In this document: piece after piece, positions 50,440 through 58,290 of the stretch | Position numbering within the stretch: position 1 is the first letter of the stretch | Layout: every line of letters begins with the position of its first letter | Origin: JAZKID01 sp965247525 | Lineage (GTDB): Bacteria > Pseudomonadota > Alphaproteobacteria > Rhizobiales > UBA4765 | NCBI GenBank assembly: GCA_965247525.1 | Contig: OZ252015.1 | Location: 434,001-498,000 of the forward strand | DNA: 64,000 nucleotides | Direction: 5' to 3' | Translations under genes and position numbers: made by a program | The notes under the pieces: generated by a model | What the model was told of the DNA's origin: nothing | What the model saw: the letters and a program-made list of their open reading frames with translations, nothing else | Database searches by the model: none

Positions 50440-51111
50440 ATGCAACCACTAACTGTTATTTTTGACCTTGATGGCACGCTTGTCGATACGGCAGGCGACC
50501 TTGTTGCGACACTGAATATTATTCTGGCCGGCGAATCTTGCGCCCCGTTAAGCATGGATCTGGCGCGGCCACTGATTGGCCATGGTGCAAAGGCTTTGCT
50601 TGAACAAGGGCTGCTCTTTAACCAAAAAGCCTATGATGCGACAAAGCTTGCGGTTTTGACTGACAGGTTTATTCATTATTACAGTGCGCATATTGCCGAC
50701 CACAGCACAATTCGCCCTGACCTGTTGCCGACCTTAAAAGCATTGCAAAAGCGTAATTGCGCGCTCGGCATTTGCACGAACAAGCGCACGCCTTTGGCAC
50801 AACAGCTTGTCGATGCGCTGCATCTTGGTAGCTATTTCAACGCCGTGATAGGCAGCGGGGAGCTGCCTTTTTCAAAACCTGACCCACGCATGTTGAAGGT
50901 CGCCATCGAAGAAACGGGCGGCACAAGCGACAAAGCGGTCATGATTGGTGACAGCAAAACCGATGTCGATACGGCGCATGCGCTCGGCGTTCCGGTCATT
51001 GTCGTTGATTTTGGTTATACGGCCATTCCAGCGCATGACCTTGGTGCAAATGCGGTCATTTCCGGGTGGAATGAGCTGATACCCGCTCTGGCTGACTTGA
51101 AAATTCTGTAA
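50440..51111 (+). CDS. gph: Phosphoglycolate phosphatase (HAD family)
   Basis: HAD hydrolase that dephosphorylates 2-phosphoglycolate, formed in DNA repair and by Rubisco oxygenation. The 223-residue protein shows motif I VIFDLDGTLVDT (nucleophile Asp), motif II CTNKR, motif III Lys in 'PFSKPDPRM' and motif IV 'GDSKTDVDTAHALG'. The 'DTAGDLVATLN' cap is characteristic. Divergent from rpiA, as in many alphaproteobacteria, where gph, rpiA and gor cluster. Confidence 0.94.
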   Translation: MQPLTVIFDLDGTLVDTAGDLVATLNIILAGESCAPLSMDLARPLIGHGAKALLEQGLLFNQKAYDATKLAVLTDRFIHYYSAHIADHSTIRPDLLPTLKALQKRNCALGICTNKRTPLAQQLVDALHLGSYFNAVIGSGELPFSKPDPRMLKVAIEETGGTSDKAVMIGDSKTDVDTAHALGVPVIVVDFGYTAIPAHDLGANAVISGWNELIPALADLKIL

Positions 51112-51426
51112 GTCCTCCAATTCGGCTATTTTCTTTGAAAGAAAAAACGGTTTTAGAGAGCCCGTTTCGGTTGTTTTGAAAACATGCTTAAAATTTTCAA
51201 AGGAAATTTTGTGAATTTACTTTAAACCTTAATGTCCCCAATTACGCGAAAGCTTGCGACATAAGCGCTTCTGCATATGTGATTTTAAATTGTTTCAAAT
51301 TTGAATGATTCAGAATGAATCAATTCCCAACGTGCGTTTTAACCTGCATCACTTATTCTCATTCTACAGTAATCCCCTAGTGGGGCTTTCAAGTTTTAAA
51401 ACGCGTCGTGCGTGTGGAGTGGTGAG
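51112..51426. other. 315-base gene-free leader of the KPVE-repeat gene
   Basis: No gene is evident. It is AT-rich. A perfect 7-base inverted repeat with 3-base spacer (TGATTCA-GAA-TGAATCA, 51306-51322) could be an operator. A small hairpin (CCCC-TAGT-GGGG, 51374-51385) lies about 40 bases before the downstream start. The downstream ribosome binding site GGAG is near 51416. Confidence 0.5.
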
Positions 51427-53148
51427 ATGACAAATTTAAGTGACATTATTAAACAGATCGCAGTCAAAGACGGAAAAAATAATCATATTGATACAGCTGA
51501 CGAATTTGCAGCACTGCTGAACGTTCTAAAAGCCCAAGATGGCGTTGAAGTTACTAATGCAGGCAGCATTCGAGTAAATGGCAAATTTGAAGCTGCACTT
51601 AAAAAGCTAAATGCTACCGATGATCAAATCACAGCTCTAAAAAATGTTGCAAGCGCCGTATCCACAAAGGGCCGGGATGGAAGTCAACTTCTTTCGGCAG
51701 TCGATTTTGCAAATATAAAAGACAATTCACAGCTTGCAACTGCTCTATCTTTCAAAGAAGAGAAGAAACCTGTTGAGAAACCAGTCGAGAAACCGGTTGA
51801 AAAACCAGTCGAGAAACCGGTTGAAAAACCAGTCGAGAAACCGGTTGAGAAACCAATCGAGAAACCAGTTGATATCCAAGAAAAGAAAACTGTTACAAAA
51901 CCTATCATTAAAGAAAAGCAAATCATCACAGTTGCAGGTATGAAGGCATTTCTTGATAAGGCCAACCTTGATGACAAACCTAACCTTTTCAAGAAAATCC
52001 TGAGTTTTGGTAGTGTTAAAAATGACAAAGCCATTGCAGAATTACAACCTGACAAAGCGCATGATATAAGCGTTGTACAAAATGATGGCACCATTGAAGT
52101 CATCAAGGGCTTTTACATGTCAGAGGTTCTTGATGCATTGAATGCTCGCATTGTTCCTACTGCAAAAAAAGGAACTGATGGAAGCATAGCGTCAGAAAAT
52201 AATTACAAATATAGTGGCGATGGTGATCTTAAAAAGCTATCAAATAGGGTTACGAAAAATGATGGCAAAATTGACGCAAGTGATGCTCAGTATGTTCTTA
52301 ATCAAATTCAAAAAGACTTGCTTGATAACTCGCAAGGCAAAGATGTGAGCAAAACCTATTTTTATAAAGCAGATGTAAAGACAGGCGAAACAACAGTTAC
52401 AACAACTGAAAAGTCAAAAAAATCAGCTGACACAAAAGATAAACAAGATAACACTGTTAAAATCACCACCGATGCTGTGGAAAAAAAGGCTGTAACCAAA
52501 ACAGTTGTAAAAACTGAAGTAGATGCGAATAGCGAGGCTAATTCTGACTCCAAAATTGTTGTGGTCGAAAAAAAAAAATTAATTAATCAGCCTGATAACA
52601 AAACCGAAAACATAAAGTCTGGCCCAGAAAGCCAGACTCCTGCTTTGGTAAAGTCTGCCTCTGTTGCGCCGAGTGTTGTTAAAACAGAGGTAAAGCTCAA
52701 CTCAAGCTTGCCAACTGTTGCTTCGATGATTGCAAACAGCGCTGCAGGCCGCAATAAAAGCAATATGCTGACAGCAGATAACCTTCTGAAAATCATGAAG
52801 GACGCGAATGTTCAGGATACCGAAAAACAAAGCTATGTAAGCGCAAATGGCGGAACACTTGTTACAAAAAGCAGGTGGGAATCATGGCTCGCACAACTTG
52901 GACTTTCAGAATTTAAACCTTCAAACGATTTCTACACAACTGTCATTGGTGCTGACCCAACGAACTATCAAGACAATGTTCCAGGGGAAACTCTTGACCA
53001 TCTTGCCGAGCAGTTGATGAAGGATATTCGCAAGCAACCATTGCCTGGCTCAATTGATGCCGACCATCCAACAGGACAAAACAAAGTCACATGTCCGTGC
53101 ACCGACGCGACCGCTCTGCAAGCTTATGGTATTTTTACTCAAGCTTAA
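51427..53148 (+). CDS. EF-hand-like orphan protein with KPVE repeat (family member 3)
   Basis: A 573-residue protein not recognised as a named family, with no signal peptide or TM. The N-terminal helical domain (about 1-110) is followed by a nine-unit KPVE-type spacer (114-149), a second helical domain, and a dockerin/EF-hand-like segment at about 278-291 (NDGKIDASDAQYVL). A charged Lys/Thr/Val-rich linker (about 325-410) then leads to a C-terminal module at about 483-535: 'SRWESWLAQLGLSEFKPSND', then VIGADPTNY, then 'GETLDHLAEQLMKDI'. I chose ATG 51427 with GGAG upstream. The two spacer regions suggest a multidomain extended protein, possibly exported. Compare 62368-64000. Confidence 0.85.
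   Translation: MTNLSDIIKQIAVKDGKNNHIDTADEFAALLNVLKAQDGVEVTNAGSIRVNGKFEAALKKLNATDDQITALKNVASAVSTKGRDGSQLLSAVDFANIKDNSQLATALSFKEEKKPVEKPVEKPVEKPVEKPVEKPVEKPVEKPIEKPVDIQEKKTVTKPIIKEKQIITVAGMKAFLDKANLDDKPNLFKKILSFGSVKNDKAIAELQPDKAHDISVVQNDGTIEVIKGFYMSEVLDALNARIVPTAKKGTDGSIASENNYKYSGDGDLKKLSNRVTKNDGKIDASDAQYVLNQIQKDLLDNSQGKDVSKTYFYKADVKTGETTVTTTEKSKKSADTKDKQDNTVKITTDAVEKKAVTKTVVKTEVDANSEANSDSKIVVVEKKKLINQPDNKTENIKSGPESQTPALVKSASVAPSVVKTEVKLNSSLPTVASMIANSAAGRNKSNMLTADNLLKIMKDANVQDTEKQSYVSANGGTLVTKSRWESWLAQLGLSEFKPSNDFYTTVIGADPTNYQDNVPGETLDHLAEQLMKDIRKQPLPGSIDADHPTGQNKVTCPCTDATALQAYGIFTQA
51766..51873 (+). repeat. Nine KPVE-type tetrapeptide repeats
   Basis: Twelve-base units encoding KPVE seven times, then KPIE and KPVD. 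Synonymous codons alternate in a 24-base pattern (cca gtc / ccg gtt), so the array grew by duplication of pairs. Pro/Lys/Glu spacers of this kind occur in stiff linkers such as TonB. Confidence 0.95.
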
Positions 53149-53166
53149 TTGAGCGATCTGAAGACC

Positions 53167-53199
53167 AAGTCCCTGTTGCTCATCCGCAACAGGGACTTT
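53167..53199. terminator. Rho-independent terminator after the KPVE-repeat gene
   Basis: Perfect 13-base stem AAGTCCCTGTTGC/GCAACAGGGACTT with a short loop, followed by TTTCT on the plus strand. It terminates the 51427-53148 transcript just before the L,D-transpeptidase gene. Confidence 0.85.
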
Positions 53200-53296
53200 C
53201 TAATTGGAACTGTTAACCTTTAGCGGTGTTATGAGACGTGACCTTTTGTCACACCTTAGCGTAAAGCATGGGTCTCAGACTTCAGGAAAACCCGTC

Positions 53297-54115
53297 ATGA
53301 CAGCCAAACTTCTTTCACTCGCAGCTTTTTCGGCGTTAATGGTGAGCGTATCGCCCCTTCTCGCTCAGCCCATCTCGCCCGCTTCCCCAGCATATACGAA
53401 TACCGAGGTGATTGCTGTTGCCAGCCATAGGCCTGCGCGCGCTGTGGCGCCCGGCTTTGAAGAAGACGAAGACCTTCCTGCCTTTGCACCCGAAGACAAC
53501 AACGCAAATGAAGACCAGTGGCGCGTTCAGCGAGATGAAGCATGGCGTCGCGGCGGCGATCAGGACCAATGGTTGCAAGAGCACAATTTACAAAATCCGC
53601 AGCGTTATCGTCAGGAAGCCGCCTATCAGCAAGACGACAACGCCGCTGGCTGGGTGCAAAGTGATGCAGGCGGCAATCCGCTGGCGCGTCAGGAAGTCGC
53701 TTATGACAGCCGCGAGCGTGCTGGCACTTTGATTGTTGATACACCATCCAAGCGCCTTTATTACATTCTCGGCAATGGTCAGGCCATTCGCTACGGCATT
53801 GGCGTTGGCAAACCGGGCTTTGAATGGGCCGGTGTTAAAACCGTAAGCCGCAAACAAGAATGGCCAGATTGGCGCCCGCCGGAAGAAATGATTCATCGTC
53901 GCCCCGACCTGCCCCGCTTCATGCCGGGTGGTCCAAGCAATCCATTAGGTGCGCGTGCGATGTATCTTGGCTCAACGCTTTATCGCATTCACGGCTCGAA
54001 CGAGCCTGAATCTATTGGAAAAGCCGTCTCGTCAGGCTGCATCCGGATGATGAATGCCGACGTGATCGATCTGTACAACCGGGTCAATGTCGGTACAAAA
54101 GTTGTCATTCGCTAA
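53297..54115 (+). CDS. L,D-transpeptidase (YkuD family)
   Basis: Periplasmic enzyme that forms 3-3 cross-links in peptidoglycan or attaches proteins to it. The start at 53297 gives 272 residues: signal peptide MTAKLLSLAAFSALMVSVSP to LLA-QP, a disordered Pro/Glu-rich stretch, and the YkuD domain (about 140-270). The catalytic motif is His232-GSN, then Ser-Ser-Gly-Cys248-Ile-Arg (YRIHGSN to SSGCIRM). The N-terminal half is unusually Gln/Asp/Arg-rich (about 75-130). Upstream AGGAAAA serves as ribosome binding site. Confidence 0.93.
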   Translation: MTAKLLSLAAFSALMVSVSPLLAQPISPASPAYTNTEVIAVASHRPARAVAPGFEEDEDLPAFAPEDNNANEDQWRVQRDEAWRRGGDQDQWLQEHNLQNPQRYRQEAAYQQDDNAAGWVQSDAGGNPLARQEVAYDSRERAGTLIVDTPSKRLYYILGNGQAIRYGIGVGKPGFEWAGVKTVSRKQEWPDWRPPEEMIHRRPDLPRFMPGGPSNPLGARAMYLGSTLYRIHGSNEPESIGKAVSSGCIRMMNADVIDLYNRVNVGTKVVIR

Positions 54116-54236
54116 CCGCATTTTGCAAGTTGGTTAACAGCGCTTAACCACTTGCCTTTTTTCGATCACAAACGTGTCATAAATTTTGTGCAATGCAGCG
54201 TTAAAGATCTCGCTCATTCTAGTGCGGTCTGTTGTC

Positions 54237-55172
54237 ATGTCTCCCTCTTCTGTTTCGAACTCCCCCTCAAATACGACTGGCATTTTGCTCATGTGCGTGG
54301 CCATGGGCCTTGGTGCAGGCAATGACGTCATTGTCAAACTCTTGTCTCACAGCCTTTCAGTGCCTCAGATTTTGACCCTTCGCGGCATTTTTGTTTGCAT
54401 TGTCTCACTGGTCTGGGTCATCGCGGCCGGATATGGCCGTGCACTGGTGCAGATGAAAAATCCGCTGGTTATTGTTCGCTCAGGGCTTGAAGCGCTATCA
54501 GCAATTACGTTTTTTCTGGCTTTGGCCAATATGCCGATTGCTGAGCTCAGTGCGGTTTTTCTTGTCACGCCATTGCTGATTGCTGCGGGCGCTGGCCTTT
54601 TTTACAGTGAAAAAATTACGCTTGGTGGTTGGGGTGCGATTATCGCGGGCTTTATCGGCATGCTTCTTGTTGTCAAACCGGGCACAGATAATTTCACAAG
54701 CTTTGCTTTCTATGGCATCGCCTCTGCTGTCGCCACAGCGTCGCGCGATTTGCTGACACGCAAGATCAAATCTGATGTGTCATCGCTCGTCGTCTGTTTT
54801 TCGGCTGGCCTTGCCAACATGTTGCTGGGTCTGGTCATGACAGTTGCAGAGTGGAGCCATTCACCGTTGAAAGCGGCAACTTTGGCATCGCCAACATTGT
54901 GGCTTGGGCTTTTACTGGCAGCCGTTGTTGTGACACTGGCAAATTACGGTGTCATTCTTGCTTTCCGTCAATCAAAAGCCTCTGTTATTTCGCCATTTCG
55001 CTATTCAGCTCTGTTGTGGGCGATGCTGGCCGGATTGATTATCTGGCATGAAGCTCCCGATTCAATCGCTCTTGCCGGCTCTGCAATTATTATGGCTTCA
55101 GGCCTATATGTCCTGCGCTCCGAGCGAAAAGAACGACGAAAATTTCAAGTGGTTGCAGCGCTTGAAGCCTGA
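54237..55172 (+). CDS. EamA-family (DMT) transporter
   Basis: Inner-membrane exporter of the drug/metabolite superfamily with ten TM helices and two EamA domains (about residues 15-145 and 160-295). Examples are 'VAMGLGAGNDVIVKLLSHSL' and the second half beginning 'FYGIASAVATASRDLLTRKI'. The repeated 'PLLIAAGAGLFYSEKI' segment is typical. The start at 54237 is chosen because TM1 follows directly; earlier codons add a poorly supported extension. Substrate unknown. It ends 5 bases from the convergent repeat protein. Confidence 0.9.
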   Translation: MSPSSVSNSPSNTTGILLMCVAMGLGAGNDVIVKLLSHSLSVPQILTLRGIFVCIVSLVWVIAAGYGRALVQMKNPLVIVRSGLEALSAITFFLALANMPIAELSAVFLVTPLLIAAGAGLFYSEKITLGGWGAIIAGFIGMLLVVKPGTDNFTSFAFYGIASAVATASRDLLTRKIKSDVSSLVVCFSAGLANMLLGLVMTVAEWSHSPLKAATLASPTLWLGLLLAAVVVTLANYGVILAFRQSKASVISPFRYSALLWAMLAGLIIWHEAPDSIALAGSAIIMASGLYVLRSERKERRKFQVVAALEA

Positions 55173-55176
55173 TTGA

Positions 55177-57273
55177 TCAATGATACGGCCAGCCGGCAAC
55201 AATATCGGCGCCAGTTGGTAAGTGTTGGGCGAGTATACGGCGCGCAGGTGAATGCGCCATTGGCATGCGGGCTGGCCTGTCATTCATAGATACTTTTGCG
55301 CAATCACATTTTGCTGCAGCGGCATTTGATCTGTGGCGGGACGGTGTGTAGCTGTCGTCATCACCGCGGTTAACTGTGTAGCTTCCATCATCGCCTTCTT
55401 CAGCGCTGCGGTTAACGACCAGATCGTCTTCGTTTTCTGTTGAAATAATCGTCAACGGCTCTTTGCGAATAAAGCGTTCCTCAGCTTCGGCACGTTCGTG
55501 CTGCTTGTTGGTTCCAGTGGTCACAACCTCTTGTGTCTGGATCACAACTTGTGGGGTATTGATAATAACCTGCTGCCCAGGAATAACAGTTGAGCGCACG
55601 CTGGTTTTTATCTTTGCATTCGATGAAGGCAATGGTGTGAGGCGATCCGCCGTTTTAATCGGGCGCGATATACTGTCTTCTTTTTGAGACACAGCAACCT
55701 CTGGCACAGGCGCTTTTTCAACATCCGCCTTTGCAGGCTTGGCGGATTTTTCAACTTTCGCTGTCTTTGCTTCAACTCTTGCGATTGGTTTTACAGGTGC
55801 CTGAACAGGCACCGCTTTTTCAACAGGCTGCGCCTTTACAACAGGTGCCGCTGGTTTTGGCACAGATACCGCAAGCTTTTCTTTACGCTCAGCATCAATC
55901 TCACTTTTTGATTTCATTGGAACAGCTGCAACAGCTTTTTCAGCGGGCTTTGAATGCTCGGGCAGCGCAGACGCGATCTTGGCTTTGCGCTCAGTGTCAA
56001 TTTCATCTTTTGATTTCATTGGAACAGGTGCGACGGCTTTTTCAGCGGACTTTGCAGGCTCGGGCAGCGCAGACGCGATCTTGGCTTTGCGTTCGGCATC
56101 GATTTCGTCTTTCGATTTCATTGGAACGAGTGCAATGGCTTTTTCAGAGGGCTTTGCAAGCTCAGGCAGCGCAGACGCGATCTTGGCTTTGCGTTCGGCA
56201 TCAATTTCGTCTTTCGATTTCACTGGAACGCTAGCAGCAACTTTTTCTTCAGGTTTTGCAACAGCAGGAATGGACGCTGCAATTTTTGCCTTGCGCGCTG
56301 CATCTGTTTCTTCTTTTGTAGGCACGACTGGCACTTCAGCAACAAGTTTGTCATCGCTTAATCGCTCATCTGTTTTAACAGTTGTCGTTTTTTGAATGTC
56401 TTGCGGTTTCACAACGATGCCTTTTTTGTCTGCAACGAGCAGCGCAGGCATTATTGTGACTTCGCCGCAAGCTGTATCATCGGCGGCGTCGGCATCATTC
56501 GAGATTGATGCGGCTTCGCCAAACAAATTTTCAAGAAGGTCTGGCGTAATTTGCGCAGGGCCTGGAATGTTGACAACTTCGCGCAGCAACCGGATGGCCT
56601 GAAGCGTTTTCGGTCTGATGTGACCGTCAATACCGCCGGGCTCGAAGCCTGCGCGCTGCAATGCATATTGAACAGCCGAAATCTGGTCTGAGCGATACAC
56701 ACCGTCTTTAGAGCGACCAACCCAGACAAATGCCATACATATTTTTGCTTTTGTTTCCGATGTGACTTTTGGCGTTGCCCAATCAATTGCAAACGATGTC
56801 TTTTCACCAGATTTTAAAACGACCCCAGTTGATGCGCATGTCAGCTTTGGATCTGCATAGCCGCATGTCCATCCCGATGTCAGCGTTGCTGCGGTTTTAC
56901 CCAGCGCCAGTCCAAGCGTCACTGAAACAAGGATCGGGCTTCCAACATCGATTTTCCCTGTATTCTCAATATTAAATATAAGCTTGCAGCTTTCACCATC
57001 TTTGCAGGACTGCGGCAATTGAGTTGTTGCTTTCAAGTCTGTCTCGACAGGCGCACCTACGGTTGCATCTTCCTGAATGCGCCGTCCCATTGCAATGACT
57101 TTGTCATCAAGGCTTGGCTGCATGTCATAAGTGCGAGGCGGGTTAAGAACTTTTACTTTTTCAAGCGTTGCAACCATCATCTTGCCTGACGCTGAAAGCG
57201 CGTAAACGCTGCTTTCCGTTACAAACAGGAATGAGCAAAGAATTTTGAGCGTTATGGAAACGAGCTTTTTCAT
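55177..57273 (-). CDS. Exported 34-residue-repeat protein with peptidoglycan-binding-like domain
   Basis: A 698-residue protein with a signal peptide (MKKLVSITLKILCSFLFVTE, cleaved around VYA). A beta-rich domain (about 65-190) with paired Cys ('CKDGESCKLIF', 'GWTCGYADPKLTC') comes first. A peptidoglycan-binding-like helical module (about 210-265) follows: 'GVYRSDQISAVQYALQRAGF' then 'GGIDGHIRPKTLQAIRLLRE'. Then come five 34-residue repeats (K-[DS]-E-I-D-A-E-R-K-A-K-I-A-S-A-L-P) and an extended Lys/Val/Pro-rich tail with 'CDCAKVSMND'. Earlier TTG at 57288 is possible, but ATG 57273 begins the signal peptide. It likely spans the periplasm and touches the cell wall. Family not recognised. Confidence 0.85.
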   Translation of the reverse strand: MKKLVSITLKILCSFLFVTESSVYALSASGKMMVATLEKVKVLNPPRTYDMQPSLDDKVIAMGRRIQEDATVGAPVETDLKATTQLPQSCKDGESCKLIFNIENTGKIDVGSPILVSVTLGLALGKTAATLTSGWTCGYADPKLTCASTGVVLKSGEKTSFAIDWATPKVTSETKAKICMAFVWVGRSKDGVYRSDQISAVQYALQRAGFEPGGIDGHIRPKTLQAIRLLREVVNIPGPAQITPDLLENLFGEAASISNDADAADDTACGEVTIMPALLVADKKGIVVKPQDIQKTTTVKTDERLSDDKLVAEVPVVPTKEETDAARKAKIAASIPAVAKPEEKVAASVPVKSKDEIDAERKAKIASALPELAKPSEKAIALVPMKSKDEIDAERKAKIASALPEPAKSAEKAVAPVPMKSKDEIDTERKAKIASALPEHSKPAEKAVAAVPMKSKSEIDAERKEKLAVSVPKPAAPVVKAQPVEKAVPVQAPVKPIARVEAKTAKVEKSAKPAKADVEKAPVPEVAVSQKEDSISRPIKTADRLTPLPSSNAKIKTSVRSTVIPGQQVIINTPQVVIQTQEVVTTGTNKQHERAEAEERFIRKEPLTIISTENEDDLVVNRSAEEGDDGSYTVNRGDDDSYTPSRHRSNAAAAKCDCAKVSMNDRPARMPMAHSPARRILAQHLPTGADIVAGWPYH
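55807..56316 (-). repeat. Five 102-base tandem repeats in the wall-binding-like protein
   Basis: Five in-frame 34-residue units, from KEETDAARKAKIAASIPAVA to the divergent KSEIDAERKEKLAVSVPKPA; the middle three are nearly identical. The period of 102 bases is clear at 55941, 56043 and 56145 for the CAG(C/A)GG block. Recombination between units could change length. Confidence 0.93.
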
Positions 57274-57401
57274 TTTTGTGCCAGTCAATTCAATTTAAAT
57301 ATCAGTTTATATGATCGTAAAAACTTTATCTTCATCGCTAACATATCATGAACCTTTCAAATGGTTATGATAAGATTTTGGTAACCTGAATAGGTGGCAT
57401 T

Positions 57402-58205
57402 TTAAGTAGTTGTTTTTTGTCGAATGATATCGATATGTTTCAGCAAATCAGTGATAGACATTTGAAGTGCCGAATTTTTTGAAAGATACTTACCAAGTGC
57501 CGATTGGTCGGCGGCTTCCCGTAGCGGTTGTGCAAGAGGAACACGTGCCAAAACATCAAGCTTGTCAGTTCCCGCCTTATATTCTCGCCGTGAGAGCCCG
57601 AAAATATCTGACTTCGTCTGGCACTTGTCGCATTCAAAATAACTCATGTTTTCAATAACGCCCAAAATGGGAACAGAAAGTTTGTTGAAAAGCTGGGCTG
57701 CACGCCGTGCATCGGCCCATGCAATATCTTGAGGTGTCGTCACAAGCAGAACCCCATCAACGATAACAGATTGAGCGAGGCTCAAAACAATGTCTCCCGT
57801 ACCAGGGGGCAAATCCACGAGCAGCAGATCCAGCTTGCCCCATTCAACATCAAACAACATTTGCCGGATTGCGCCCATCGCCAATGCGCCACGCCAGATA
57901 ACCGCTTTTTCAGGCGGGACAAGCGAGGCCATCGACACAATTTTTAGATTTCCTGAAACTGCAGGAATGATTTTTTTATCGGCACTAAAATAACAATGGG
58001 ATGTGTCGCCAAATAAAAGTCCTGTCGAAGAGCCATAAATGTCGGCATCTAAAAATCCGGTTCGCAAGCCAGATCGTGCAGCTGCATGCGCGATCAGTGC
58101 AGCAAGGGTAGACTTTCCAACACCGCCTTTGCCAGAGCCAACTGCTATAATCTGCTGTATGCCCGTAAGACGCTGTGCCGACGGCAACTGCCGCGACGCT
58201 GTCAT
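57402..58205 (-). CDS. Mrp/NBP35-family ATPase (iron-sulfur carrier type)
   Basis: A 267-residue P-loop ATPase. The deviant Walker A is 'VGSGKGGVGKSTLAALIAH'. 'GFLDADIYGSSTG' and 'LLLVDLPPGTGDIVLS' follow, and the CxxC motif 'YFECDKCQTKS' could bind an Fe-S cluster. The usual N-terminal DUF59 domain of Mrp is absent; the protein begins with only about 18 residues before the P-loop. Apbc/Mrp proteins help deliver Fe-S clusters. The start shares a short divergent region with mntH. Confidence 0.92.
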   Translation of the reverse strand: MTASRQLPSAQRLTGIQQIIAVGSGKGGVGKSTLAALIAHAAARSGLRTGFLDADIYGSSTGLLFGDTSHCYFSADKKIIPAVSGNLKIVSMASLVPPEKAVIWRGALAMGAIRQMLFDVEWGKLDLLLVDLPPGTGDIVLSLAQSVIVDGVLLVTTPQDIAWADARRAAQLFNKLSVPILGVIENMSYFECDKCQTKSDIFGLSRREYKAGTDKLDVLARVPLAQPLREAADQSALGKYLSKNSALQMSITDLLKHIDIIRQKTTT

Positions 58206-58290
58206 GTGTTGAGCACGCTTTTGGCAATCTTGACGCTCAATTTATTTCTCAGCATAGTCGCCCTTTCCTTTTACTTGCAGTCACGGAGCG

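Noticed and set aside
51684..52106. Open antisense frame with Phe-Ser-Thr-Gly repeats opposite the KPVE array
   Set aside because: It is the mirror of the KPVE repeat in another frame, has no ribosome binding site and lies wholly inside a well-supported gene.
55731..56234. Open plus-strand frame rich in Gln, Arg and Leu
   Set aside because: Reverse reading of the 34-residue repeat region; its repeats arise only from the coding strand and no start signal is present.
55807..56316. Regular 102-base repeats resembling a CRISPR array
   Set aside because: Units are contiguous coding repeats without unique spacers or cas genes.
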